In this document: one piece after another, positions 8,331 through 16,378 of the stretch
Layout of the letters: each line of letters starts with the position of its first letter
Numbering within the stretch: the first letter of the stretch is position 1
Assembly: GCA_049967035.1 (NCBI GenBank)
Contig: JBMFTM010000001.1
Coordinates: 1-57,268, forward strand
Length of the DNA stretch: 57,268 nucleotides
Direction: 5' to 3'
From: Acidifodinimicrobium sp049967035
GTDB lineage: Archaea > Nanobdellota > Nanobdellia > Parvarchaeales > Parvarchaeaceae
Notes under the pieces: model-generated
The model's database searches: none
Seen by the model: the letters and a program-made list of their open reading frames with translations, nothing else
Told to the model about the DNA's origin: nothing
Made by a program: the position numbers and the translations under genes

Positions 8331-9053
8331 TTATTTCACCTTCAATATTGGGTTTCCAACCAGCCTGTATTCAATTTTAATTTTATTATTATCATTGAGC
8401 AGCTTAGCCCAAGTCTCTACCAAGGATGTATCAAAATTTAAGGCTTTAGCAGCATCTGAAACTGAGATCGACTTCTTCTCATTAATCAACTCAACGAGCG
8501 CTTCCATCGGGTTAATTGTCCCAGTGCTTTGTGGCTCTATCTCCACCTCTTTTTCTTCTGTAGGCTGAGCTTCTTTGGGGTTCTTGATTTTACGGCTGAA
8601 TTTGGACTCTAACTCGTTCAATTCCTTTCCAAGGTTTGGGTTTATTTTCGTTTTAGTCTCTAGTTTGTAAACTTCTTGGTTAGGAGGCTCTGTAGCATCA
8701 CCCTCATTTTTTGATGTACTCTTTGAAGGAGTTACGGCTATAGATTCCAGTTTTTCGATCTCCTTTTTTAAATCTTCTGAGGTTTTATTTTGTTTTTCAT
8801 CGTATTCAAATTTAGTGTCTAATCCTTCCTCATCAGTTTTTTGAGTCGTCGTTTTAACTTCTTTCTCTTCAACCGGTTCAGGTTTCAGTTGGGGGGGCGC
8901 TTTGCTCTCTTCTATGTGAGTTTTGATAGCAGTGCCTCTGCCGATGATGACAGATATATTATTTAGTGAATTTTCTATAGAAGTTATATTATTTATCATT
9001 GAGTAAGTTATATTCATTAGATTCTGAATCCTATCTTTAGGTATTATCTCCAT
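8331..9053 (-). CDS. coiled-coil/linker protein with C-terminal winged helix
   Basis: Unrecognised protein of about 240 residues. N-terminal helix of about 60 residues rich in Ile, Asn and Ser (MEIIPKDRIQNLMNITYSMI), then a long charged, Pro/Glu/Lys/Thr-rich low-complexity middle (about 65-165) and a C-terminal winged-helix-like domain (about 180-240: ISVSDAAKALNFDTSLVETWAKLLND followed by a beta hairpin). I start at ATG 9053 because a TATA-like tttataaat lies about 25 bases upstream and because the longer reading runs back into the 3' end of RNase P RNA. First gene of the KaiC-RFC cluster. It may be a DNA-binding adaptor; no function is claimed. Confidence 0.65.
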   Translation of the reverse strand: MEIIPKDRIQNLMNITYSMINNITSIENSLNNISVIIGRGTAIKTHIEESKAPPQLKPEPVEEKEVKTTTQKTDEEGLDTKFEYDEKQNKTSEDLKKEIEKLESIAVTPSKSTSKNEGDATEPPNQEVYKLETKTKINPNLGKELNELESKFSRKIKNPKEAQPTEEKEVEIEPQSTGTINPMEALVELINEKKSISVSDAAKALNFDTSLVETWAKLLNDNNKIKIEYRLVGNPILKVK

Positions 9054-9097
9054 TTCAATAATTATATGCTCTTTATTTATAAATATGAAAATAGCTG

Positions 9098-9103
9098 AAA
9101 AAA
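9098..9103 (-). terminator. rnpB: possible T-tract terminator for RNase P RNA
   Basis: On the minus strand, a run of six T residues lies 14 bases beyond the 3' end of the paired RNase P RNA. Archaeal RNA polymerase commonly stops in such T tracts. Position is the only support. Confidence 0.4.
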
Positions 9104-9116
9104 TACACACTATATA

Positions 9117-9404
9117 TATACGCGGCGTTGAATAGCCCGTTTTCTGTCGCATCTCCACCATCTAAAGTGGCATCACTGTAATGCGTTGTGATATTCGACT
9201 GAGCGCCCAAATAGGGTTTGCACGCCACAGGTCCGCTGTTTCATCCCCTCTCTGCAAAAATCAGCCTTGCCTCATACTTAGCTTGCAGTAGGGGTGTCAT
9301 TTCTGTTCGGTTGCCTACATTTTACTGTACTGCATTGCTGCAGTGTGGTTTTTGCCGTGAACGGACTTCCTCCGACGGTAAATCACATACAACGCCGCGT
9401 ATAG
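9117..9404 (-). ncRNA. rnpB: RNase P RNA
   Basis: Catalytic RNA of RNase P, 288 nt on the minus strand and much more GC-rich than the flanks. The two ends are perfect complements (TATACGCGGCGTTG at one end, CAACGCCGCGTATA at the other), forming a long P1 helix. Conserved region I is seen as GGAGGAAGTCC, conserved region V as GACAGAAAACGGGC, and GTCCGTT (9360-9366) pairs with AACGGGC (9135-9141) to make helix P4. GATGAAACAGCGG and GCAAACCC match further conserved segments. No protein frame here is convincing. A TATA box at 9425-9432 lies about 25 bases upstream of the 5' end. Confidence 0.95.
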
Positions 9405-9424
9405 GATTATAAAAGGCATGAAAA

Positions 9425-9432
9425 TATATAAA
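9425..9432 (-). promoter_or_regulatory. rnpB: TATA box of RNase P RNA
   Basis: TTTATATA on the minus strand, centred about 25 bases upstream of the 5' end of the RNase P RNA helix P1, the expected archaeal TBP-site distance. The same AT-rich stretch could also act in the opposite direction, but the uL2 gene has a nearer candidate. Confidence 0.6.
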
Positions 9433-9473
9433 TACTTGAAAATTGAATTAGAATTAATTTGAGTTTAGGTGTA

Positions 9474-9481
9474 TTTAAATA
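9474..9481 (+). promoter_or_regulatory. TATA box of the uL2 operon
   Basis: TTTAAATA lies about 30 bases before the uL2 ATG, which predicts a transcript with a very short leader. A purine-rich AAAAAGGAATT stretch directly precedes the ATG. Confidence 0.5.
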
Positions 9482-9506
9482 ATATAAAATCGTTTAAAAA
9501 GGAATT

Positions 9507-10205
9507 ATGAAGGTACCAAGATCGAGAAGGAGAGGAAAGAGTAGGATCTTTAGAGTCAATACTTTTAATGCTATCGCTGATGCCAGGATAATAAAAGGCA
9601 ATAGCCCTATGAACTTCAAAGTGGAGGACATAATACATGATAGCTACAGGACAGCGCCGCTGATGAAGGTCAGGTTCGAAGATGGCACCGTATCTTATCT
9701 GCCAGCTTTCAATGGCGCATACGTTGGTCAGATACTAACCTTTTTGAAGGGCGGGGAGAAGGCAGGGAGCATAGATTCGCTCAAGAATATACCAACTGGT
9801 GCGAATGTCTATAATATAGAGCTCAGGCCGAATGACGGTGGAAAACTCGTCAGGTCAAGCGGATTAACCGCTAAGGTGATAAAGAAGGAGAAGGGCTTTG
9901 TATCAATCCAACTCCCAAGTTCCAAGATAATAGATGTGAATGAGAACTGCAGGGCAGTGGTTGGAGTGATATCTAATAGCGGTAGGATGAACAAGCCACT
10001 CTATAAGGCTGGCAACAATTATCACTTAAACAGGGCTAGGGGCAGGTACTGGCCGCTCAATGCAGCTGTTGCGATGAATGCGTATGAGCATAAATTTGGC
10101 GGTAAAAGAAGGAGCTCCCAGCACAAGTCAAAAAGCGTTTCAAGGAATGCTTCTCCTGGTGCTAAAGTGGGAACCATTGCTCCAAGGAGAACTGGCGTGA
10201 AGTGA
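9507..10205 (+). CDS. rpl2: ribosomal protein uL2
   Basis: Large-subunit protein uL2, which helps organise the peptidyl transferase centre and subunit joining. Family signatures include VPRSRRRGKSRIFR at the start and SVSRNASPGAKVGTIAPRRTG at the end. The segment that in nearly all uL2 proteins reads as VAMNPVDHPHGG is VAMNAYEHKFGG here (residues 188-199, bases 10068-10103): one His is kept, but the second His, the Asp and both Pro are replaced. First gene of a five-gene cluster that starts in the middle of the usual S10 operon (uL3, uL4 and uL23 are absent). uS19 follows after one base. Confidence 0.95.
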   Translation: MKVPRSRRRGKSRIFRVNTFNAIADARIIKGNSPMNFKVEDIIHDSYRTAPLMKVRFEDGTVSYLPAFNGAYVGQILTFLKGGEKAGSIDSLKNIPTGANVYNIELRPNDGGKLVRSSGLTAKVIKKEKGFVSIQLPSSKIIDVNENCRAVVGVISNSGRMNKPLYKAGNNYHLNRARGRYWPLNAAVAMNAYEHKFGGKRRSSQHKSKSVSRNASPGAKVGTIAPRRTGVK

Positions 10206-10206
10206 T

Positions 10207-10593
10207 ATGGAAGAGTTCAGGTTCAAGAACAAGACCGTGGAAGAGCTGTCAAATATGCCAACAGATCAGCTTCTGAACTTTGTAAGCTCTAGCTTAAGGC
10301 GCAGGATGAAACGCGGCTTCACAGATCAGGAGAAGAAGCTGATTGAGAAGGTCGAGAAAGCTAGGAAGAGTGGCAAACCAGTAAGGACCCACCTGCGTGA
10401 GATGTTCATTTTACCTTCATTTGTCGGCTTGACGATTAAAGTGCACAACGGCAAGGAATTTGTACCGGTAGAGATAAAACCAAACATGGTATTCCATAGA
10501 TTGGGAGAGTTTGCTATAACCGTCAAGCAGGTTAAGCATGGAACGCCAGGTCTATCTGCAACTAGGTCAAGCAGCTTCGTGCCGATCAAGTAG
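10207..10593 (+). CDS. rps19: ribosomal protein uS19
   Basis: Small-subunit head protein near the A-site finger and subunit bridge. At 128 residues it has archaeal length, with clear family motifs: RTHLREMFILPSFVGLTIKVH, NGKEFVPVEIKP and the C-terminal HGTPGLSATRSSSFVPIK. Unlike its neighbours uL2 and uS3, its conserved motifs look ordinary. It lies between uL2 (1-base gap) and uL22 (2-base gap) in the standard order. Confidence 0.95.
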   Translation: MEEFRFKNKTVEELSNMPTDQLLNFVSSSLRRRMKRGFTDQEKKLIEKVEKARKSGKPVRTHLREMFILPSFVGLTIKVHNGKEFVPVEIKPNMVFHRLGEFAITVKQVKHGTPGLSATRSSSFVPIK

Positions 10594-10595
10594 TT

Positions 10596-11153
10596 ATGGT
10601 AAAACAAGTTTCAGCTAAGAGTGAAAGAGTGCAAGTCTCATTAAAGCATGTGCATGAGATAATGGAGAGCATAAAGGGAAAGAACATCGACAAAGCTATA
10701 AAATACCTTAATGGTGTTTTAGAGGAAAAGAACTTTGTTCCCTTTAATAAGTATGGCGGCAAGGGGCATAAGTCTGGGGTTCCCAGAGGGTATCCAAAGA
10801 GGGCCACCAAGTTTGTGATATCTTTACTGGAAGAGTTGAAATCAAATGCTAAAAATATTAATTTAGATGAGTCCTCGGTTATAATAAAAAAATATTCGCT
10901 TGGTAGGGGAGGATACCCTAGATTTCCAAGCGGGGCCGTGTATAGGCACGGCAAGTTCACTAACCTGGCTGTCTTTGGCGAAGCCGAAGTGAAGGCACAG
11001 AAAGTAGAAAGTAAGGCTTCTGCGCCGGCTGAGGCGGCAGAAGCGGTGAAGGAAAAGAAGGAGGAAAGTAATAACGATGCAACCAAAGAAAATGATAAGC
11101 TCACTGATGAAGGAGCAGGTGACAAGGGATTACCTGCTCAAGCTCTTCAGTAA
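10596..11153 (+). CDS. rpl22: ribosomal protein uL22 with long acidic/Ala tail
   Basis: Large-subunit protein lining the exit tunnel. The conserved part covers about residues 1-130 (SLKHVHEIMESIKGKNIDKA, KGHKSGVPRGYPKRATKFV, RHGKFTNLAVFGEAE). It is followed by a low-complexity tail of about 50 residues rich in Ala, Glu and Lys that is not part of the ordinary domain. The tail's coding sequence overlaps the start of uS3 by up to 77 bases in another frame, so its composition may partly reflect the constraint of coding for two proteins. Confidence 0.92.
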   Translation: MVKQVSAKSERVQVSLKHVHEIMESIKGKNIDKAIKYLNGVLEEKNFVPFNKYGGKGHKSGVPRGYPKRATKFVISLLEELKSNAKNINLDESSVIIKKYSLGRGGYPRFPSGAVYRHGKFTNLAVFGEAEVKAQKVESKASAPAEAAEAVKEKKEESNNDATKENDKLTDEGAGDKGLPAQALQ

Positions 11154-11748
11154 GTTTGGCATAAGTGATATAAAGTTGGATAAGACCCCTCTGGGTGTAA
11201 GGGTCGTAATAAGGACACCAAAGCCAAGGGCGATTGTGAATCGCGCAAGCAATGAGTTGAGGATAGCGTCAAAGAAGCTTGGTGAGATCTTTGAACAGAG
11301 CTCTCCAAGGATAGAAGTAGAAGAGAGCGAGGACCCTATGCTGGATCCGAACGTTGTCGCTGATGCGATCGCTTTTAGGATTGCGAGATTTGGCCCTATG
11401 AAGTACAAGGTTATCGCGCACAAGATGCTTGATGCAATAATGGCAGCTGGAGCAAGAGGAGCAGAGATAGAGATAGGGGGCGTGATAAAGGAGAGAGCAG
11501 CCCATTTCAAGTTTAGACCAAATGGTGGCATCTTGCCTAAGTCGGGTCAGGTAGAGGATTATGGTGTCAGAAAAGGGCAGAAACAGCTCCTTCTAAAGAG
11601 AGGAGCTATAGGTATAAAGGTGACAATAGTCACAAAGAGCAGTAAGTTGGGAGGTATAAACATAACCGATGGAAGAGAAAATAGAGGACCTGGAGATGGA
11701 GCTTCTAAAGATGAACATAAAGAAGACACAGGGTCTGCAGCCAGCTGA
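11077..11748 (+). CDS. rps3: ribosomal protein uS3 with lost KH GXXG motif
   Basis: Small-subunit protein at the mRNA entry site. Similarity to archaeal uS3 is clear in ISDIKLDKTPLGVRVVIRT, MKYKVIAHKMLDAIMAAGARGAEI and the RAIGIKV-like C-terminal domain. In the N-terminal KH domain the usual GXXG loop (typically IGRRG) reads IVNRAS (NRAS, residues 55-58, bases 11239-11250). The start is uncertain: ATG 11077, 11092 and 11107 are all in frame and all inside the uL22 reading frame; the family usually has a short lead before a helix like MKEQVTRDYLL. Its end overlaps uL29 by 80 bases. Confidence 0.92.
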   Translation: MQPKKMISSLMKEQVTRDYLLKLFSKFGISDIKLDKTPLGVRVVIRTPKPRAIVNRASNELRIASKKLGEIFEQSSPRIEVEESEDPMLDPNVVADAIAFRIARFGPMKYKVIAHKMLDAIMAAGARGAEIEIGGVIKERAAHFKFRPNGGILPKSGQVEDYGVRKGQKQLLLKRGAIGIKVTIVTKSSKLGGINITDGRENRGPGDGASKDEHKEDTGSAAS

Positions 11749-11836
11749 TGCTGGAAAGTACAGAAGCCTTAAGAAGAAGATTGCCAGGTTGAAGAATGAG
11801 ATTCACATGAAAGAACTGAAGGAGAAAAAGTCTTAA
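11669..11836 (+). CDS. rpl29: ribosomal protein uL29
   Basis: A 55-residue protein (MEEKIEDLEMELLKMNIKK at the start, AGKYRSLKKKIARLKNEIH later) with the two-helix pattern of uL29, which sits by the exit tunnel and binds SRP and chaperones in other organisms. EEKIEDLEMELLKM aligns with the typical first helix EEKLEELRRELLKL, and KYRSLKKKIARLK with the KIR-x-IRK-x-IARI helix. Position after uS3 is the standard archaeal order. The start chosen keeps the conserved first helix, which forces an 80-base overlap with uS3; ATG 11696 is an alternative but loses that helix. Short enough to be missed by gene finders. Confidence 0.85.
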   Translation: MEEKIEDLEMELLKMNIKKTQGLQPADAGKYRSLKKKIARLKNEIHMKELKEKKS

Positions 11837-11855
11837 GAAAAAAAATTCAAGTATC

Positions 11856-13214
11856 TTAAGCTGCGCCGATCAAGGCGACACCGGCAAAAACAATAGCCAT
11901 CAATATGATGATTATTGCTTCTTTTAAGGCCCACCTTATGTCTGACTTTATGGGCACAGACTTTATAAGAGAGTACTTCCTCCTATACATGTTTCTAAAT
12001 ACATTGTAATAGTAGAAAGTTGAGAGTAGAAGTATAGCTATCAAAACTATAACCACCCATACATAACCCTGAAATATAAGCGACATAAATATCAGTAGCT
12101 TTCCAAAGAAGCCTATTGTTGGTGGAAAACCTGCCAGAGAAAGCAGCCCCAAGCTCAAGCCTAAAACAGGGACTATCCCTAAATTCTTTGCTTTTCCAAG
12201 GTCGCTTATCAGATACACCCCTTTGCTTTCCAGCATTGAGAGAGAAAGAAATACTAGTGCATCTGCGGTTGCGAATGCAAACACATAGAATACAGCCGAA
12301 TAAACACTTATCGTTGATAGCAAAGACACCCCTACGAAGGCGAACCCAGACTGGGCTATGCTTGAGTATATTAGCATCCTTTTTAGCTTGGACTGTGAGA
12401 TTGCAATTATGCTTGGTACGATTATCGTCGCTATTGCCAGGGTCATCAAAGTCACAAGCATGAACTTCTCAGCGAGTGGAAATGCGTATGTGAATATGTG
12501 CACTATCACTATCAGCCCCGCAGCTTTAGGAACAGAGGATAAGAAAGCGGTTATTGTCGAGTCAGCTGCATCATACGTGTCTGGGGCCCAAGAATGAAAA
12601 GGTACCAGAGTGGCTTCGTAAGCGATTCCAGCCAGTACTATAGCTATCCCTGGGAGAAACAGCAAATAATTTACAGTTGATAAACTAGAGAAACTTAACG
12701 AGCCGGAAGATAGAAAGATGAGCGAAGATCCAAAGACAAGAAGTGCTATGGATAGCATGCTTATGAAAAGATATTTGAATGTACCTTCAAGATGCTTTTT
12801 GTCCTTTACTATTAAAACCAAAGCATATGAAGGAATCGACATCATCTCTAAAGATATTATCAAGGACAAGAAATTGCTTGAAATTACCATCAATGTCGCA
12901 CCAAGTACGGTTATTATGAAAAACACATCTATATAGGTGTCAAGCCTATCAAAGTGAAGCAACATGAAACTAAAAATCAACGTAGATAGTAGAAGGATAA
13001 AACTATTTATGAAGTAAGAATAATCGATGGAGTTAAACAGTGTCGATTGGATGTTACCAAATAAGACCTCGAAAATGAATGATAGCAAAAGTATGCTAAG
13101 GGTAAGGTAATTTATTATTTTAGTAGATTTCGCATTCAGCTCTCTTCTTAATAAGTCAGCCAATGGCACTAGCAAAGCCCCGACTATAAGTATGTACTGT
13201 GCATTTATCATCAT
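11856..13214 (-). CDS. nuoN: complex I-type antiporter subunit NuoN
   Basis: Proton-translocating membrane subunit of the Nuo family (452 residues, about 14 hydrophobic segments). Family features include the conserved SLEMMSIPSYALV segment and the SSVPKAAGLIVIVHIF and SSIAQSGFAFVG motifs. Last gene of a five-gene block nuoJKLMN, whose reading frames overlap or nearly touch (4-base overlap with nuoM). It converges on uL29 with 19 bases between. It is separate from Mrp antiporters because three different large antiporter-like subunits plus NuoJ and NuoK are present. Confidence 0.9.
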   Translation of the reverse strand: MMINAQYILIVGALLVPLADLLRRELNAKSTKIINYLTLSILLLSFIFEVLFGNIQSTLFNSIDYSYFINSFILLLSTLIFSFMLLHFDRLDTYIDVFFIITVLGATLMVISSNFLSLIISLEMMSIPSYALVLIVKDKKHLEGTFKYLFISMLSIALLVFGSSLIFLSSGSLSFSSLSTVNYLLFLPGIAIVLAGIAYEATLVPFHSWAPDTYDAADSTITAFLSSVPKAAGLIVIVHIFTYAFPLAEKFMLVTLMTLAIATIIVPSIIAISQSKLKRMLIYSSIAQSGFAFVGVSLLSTISVYSAVFYVFAFATADALVFLSLSMLESKGVYLISDLGKAKNLGIVPVLGLSLGLLSLAGFPPTIGFFGKLLIFMSLIFQGYVWVVIVLIAILLLSTFYYYNVFRNMYRRKYSLIKSVPIKSDIRWALKEAIIIILMAIVFAGVALIGAA

Positions 13215-14632
13215 ATCGCCCCCAAGTTTATACTATTTACCAATATGTAAGGCATGATGCCAAGTATGATTATAACGAAGGAGAATGCTCCCGTTTGTAT
13301 TAGTTCGGATCTGCTCAAGTCATGCAGGTTTTTAGCCGGTGCGAAGAACTTTTCAAAAATTATCCTCTTCACTGCAGACAGGTAATAACCTGTCGCTATC
13401 AACATGGACACGATCGATATGATCATCAGTGGATAGAATTTGAATGCCCCAAGGAATACTAAAAACTCTCCGATAAAGTTGCTGAAACCTGGCACACCTA
13501 TCGACGCAAATACAACTATGAAAAAGAAGAGCGCAAAATTTGGCAACTTCTTCATTAATCCCCCCACCTTAGTCATATCAGTTGTCCCTGTTTGCGATCT
13601 TAGGTAGCCTGTGAGCATGAACGCAAGGGGAGAGATGAATCCGTAGCTTATCATTAAAAATATCCCTCCTTCTATTCCTATAGGATTGCTAGACATGATC
13701 CCCATCAAAGCCAGGCTCATATAAAGCATGCTAGAGTAGATGAACATCATCTTTAAGTCTTTCTTTGAGAGAGCTACAAAAGCAGCGTAGAATGCAGATA
13801 TCACTGCCAATGTCATCACTGGCATTGAGAAGTAGCTCGCAGAGCTTGGTGTTATAAATAAGATAAAGAGAAGCAGGATATAACCCCCTATTTTTGAAAA
13901 TAACCCAGATAGCAGAGCCGTTATATTTGTCGCGGAATCGTAGTATGCACCCGGCATCCATACATGGAGAGGAAACACTGGGAACTTTATTATTGCAGCT
14001 ACTAAAACAAGCATAAACACTGTACTTAGATAGATAGAATTTGCACTATGCGTGAAGGCTGCTATAGAATTTAGCTCAAAGGAACCAGTGTAAAGAAAAA
14101 CCATCAAGAATGCGGTTAAGATGAGCATGCTTGATATCTGTGTGAAGATTAGGAATTTCATCGCAGAGTTGAATGAGCTTTCATTTCCCCATAAGAAGAT
14201 AGCAAAGAAAGCAGATAGCAAAGATATCTCCATAAAGATGAAAATTGAAAGCAAATTGGAAGACATGAACATCGATATAAGGGACACGTATATCACCAGA
14301 AACAAGGCGTCGAATGTCAGCTTCTTGTCGAATACATCGTACTTAGATGAAGGCAGGACAAGCATCGGCATAAGTACAGCTAGGAACAGAAATGGTAGGC
14401 TTATACCGTTTAGATTAAAACTTATAGAGAAGTCGATCGCCTTAGAGATCACAAGATTGAATCCACTGAATCCAAAAATTGTCCCAAGTAGAAGCAATAG
14501 TAGAGTAACGCCCATAGCCGTATAACTTATAGATTTTGATGGTATATTCGAATGTGTTAATCCTTTCAGATATAGGGCTATTATACCCAATGCGCCGGGC
14601 AGTGTCAAATATACAAGACTGATCATATTCAA
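13211..14632 (-). CDS. nuoM: complex I-type antiporter subunit NuoM
   Basis: Antiporter-like membrane subunit of 473 residues with about 14 hydrophobic segments. Visible motifs are IFMEISLLSAFFAIFLWG (conserved Glu in helix 5), FPLHVWMPGAYYDSATNITA (the PLH-W-P-A box typical of NuoM/L) and SMLYMSLALMGI. The order J-K-L-M-N and strong overlap of ends and starts indicate co-expression. Confidence 0.92.
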   Translation of the reverse strand: MNMISLVYLTLPGALGIIALYLKGLTHSNIPSKSISYTAMGVTLLLLLLGTIFGFSGFNLVISKAIDFSISFNLNGISLPFLFLAVLMPMLVLPSSKYDVFDKKLTFDALFLVIYVSLISMFMSSNLLSIFIFMEISLLSAFFAIFLWGNESSFNSAMKFLIFTQISSMLILTAFLMVFLYTGSFELNSIAAFTHSANSIYLSTVFMLVLVAAIIKFPVFPLHVWMPGAYYDSATNITALLSGLFSKIGGYILLLFILFITPSSASYFSMPVMTLAVISAFYAAFVALSKKDLKMMFIYSSMLYMSLALMGIMSSNPIGIEGGIFLMISYGFISPLAFMLTGYLRSQTGTTDMTKVGGLMKKLPNFALFFFIVVFASIGVPGFSNFIGEFLVFLGAFKFYPLMIISIVSMLIATGYYLSAVKRIIFEKFFAPAKNLHDLSRSELIQTGAFSFVIIILGIMPYILVNSINLGAI

Positions 14633-16377
14633 ACACCTACCATCATAAGTATCATAACAAGGATGACCCCTGCTATAAAGACCACTATATAGTTGCTTAG
14701 GTCCCCACTTTGCAGCTCCCTGGAGATATAAGATAGGCTGAATGATAGGGAACTTACTCTGTTGAAAGCTTCCCCAAGCGTGTATTCAAATCTGTCAACT
14801 AACCCACCGAATTTTGTTATCGCTGTGCCAGTTGATGCTAGCACATCATCATACGTCACTCCCCTGAATACAGATTTCAGTTTTCTGTCAAGCTTTGCAT
14901 AGGAGAAATTGCGATTTGAATACAAATAGTAGGCCGCGAAGAGACCAAGCAAGGCTATTATTGAGTCTAGCACCAGGAATAAGTCAAAGGAGTAAGCTAT
15001 AGGTATTATCGAGTTGAAAAAGAATAAGCTGGCACCACCAACTGTTGAAAGTATGGACAGGATTGCGATAGGTATAATCGCGAACTTGTCTTCTCTTATT
15101 TTTTCTGTTCCGTTTTCATGGTAAACTGTAAAGAACAATCTGAATGAGAAAAGCGATGTAAGGAAAGTCGCTGCCATAAATATGAGTTCGATTGATAGGG
15201 AAAAATTATAGGAGAGTGTGGCGTGTGCAAAGAAACCCAAGAAAGGAGGTATACCTGCCAATGAAGCCAGGCCTATGAAAGCAGGCACATAGAAGATAGG
15301 CTTCCCTATCCCAAGGCCCCTCAGCTTGAATATATTTCTGGTTCCAAACAATATTATGAGCTCACCTGCGAGCAGGAAAAGAAGGGATTTGAAAATCGCG
15401 TGCATTATCAAGTAGAACAAGGCACCATCTGGGTTCAGCGTAGCCACGGCAAGGAACATAAAAGCCAAGCTGTCTATTGTTGAGTAAGCCAATATGCGCT
15501 TTGTGTCCACGCTGTCAAGCGCAAGCAAGCTTGAAATAAATACAGTGATCAAGCTTATCAACACCAAGTAGGCCATTGTTCCGCTCGCATACATTAACGG
15601 GGCTATCACTATAAGTAGAAAAGCCCCGGAGGCTACCATCGTTGCAGAATGGAGAAGCGCGCTAACTGTAGTCGGTGCTTCCATAGCATCTGGGAGCCAG
15701 ACATAGAATGGGAATTGGGCGGATTTAGATAGTGCGGCTATTATAAATAAAGCTGCAGAGATCGTGAGATACACCTGAGGGATGGAGCTTAAACCGGACA
15801 GGGTTGCACTTATGGAGAGTGTTCCGGTGTTGGCGAATAAGACTATTATCGCAGCGAGAAGCGAAATGTCCCCTATCTTTGTAAGGATGAGAGCTTTCTT
15901 TGCTGCCTTGGAAGCAGCTTCTTTCTCGTACCAAAATCCTATCAGAAGATAAGACGATATGCTCATAAGCTCCCAGAAAATGTAAAACAAAAGGAAGCTG
16001 TTGGATATAACTAAACCAAGCATTGCGAATATGAATAAAGACATTTCAAAGTAGTACTTCTCCTGTTTTTCTCTTCTCATGTAAAATATGGAGAAGATAA
16101 GTATCATCAGCGAGATGAAGGAGACCACTATCGCCATGAGTAGGTGCAGGTTATTCGCTATAAAGGAGATCTGAAAGGTATAAGTTCCTATGCTGAACCA
16201 GCTAAAACTCTCAATCAAGTCCTTTGAGAAGTAAACATAGAAAAAAACACTGGATATAAGCAACGATAACGATGTCATTGACACGGCTATCAGACGGCTT
16301 CTCACAAGTTTATCCTTTAAAAAGGCTGTCAAAGCCATTGATATTAACATCGGCAATAAGATCAAGTATAATATCAT
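14629..16377 (-). CDS. nuoL: complex I-type antiporter subunit NuoL
   Basis: Largest antiporter-like subunit, 582 residues. Motifs: FFWELMS-like IFWELMSISSYLLIGFWYEK, QFPFYVWLPDAMEAPTTVSALLHSATMVASG and SMALDSVDTKRILAYST-like DSVDTKRILAYSTIDSLAF. The C-terminal part (about 490-582) matches the NuoL end, with RELQSGDLSNYIVVF before the last membrane helix, as in the family pattern ending after the lateral helix. It overlaps nuoM by 4 bases and is one base from nuoK. Confidence 0.94.
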   Translation of the reverse strand: MILYLILLPMLISMALTAFLKDKLVRSRLIAVSMTSLSLLISSVFFYVYFSKDLIESFSWFSIGTYTFQISFIANNLHLLMAIVVSFISLMILIFSIFYMRREKQEKYYFEMSLFIFAMLGLVISNSFLLFYIFWELMSISSYLLIGFWYEKEAASKAAKKALILTKIGDISLLAAIIVLFANTGTLSISATLSGLSSIPQVYLTISAALFIIAALSKSAQFPFYVWLPDAMEAPTTVSALLHSATMVASGAFLLIVIAPLMYASGTMAYLVLISLITVFISSLLALDSVDTKRILAYSTIDSLAFMFLAVATLNPDGALFYLIMHAIFKSLLFLLAGELIILFGTRNIFKLRGLGIGKPIFYVPAFIGLASLAGIPPFLGFFAHATLSYNFSLSIELIFMAATFLTSLFSFRLFFTVYHENGTEKIREDKFAIIPIAILSILSTVGGASLFFFNSIIPIAYSFDLFLVLDSIIALLGLFAAYYLYSNRNFSYAKLDRKLKSVFRGVTYDDVLASTGTAITKFGGLVDRFEYTLGEAFNRVSSLSFSLSYISRELQSGDLSNYIVVFIAGVILVMILMMVGV

Positions 16378-16378
16378 A

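Noticed and set aside
9218..9412. A 64-residue coding frame and the upstream extension of the winged-helix gene to 9161
   Set aside because: Both lie in the RNase P RNA region; the conserved RNA regions and pairings explain the sequence.
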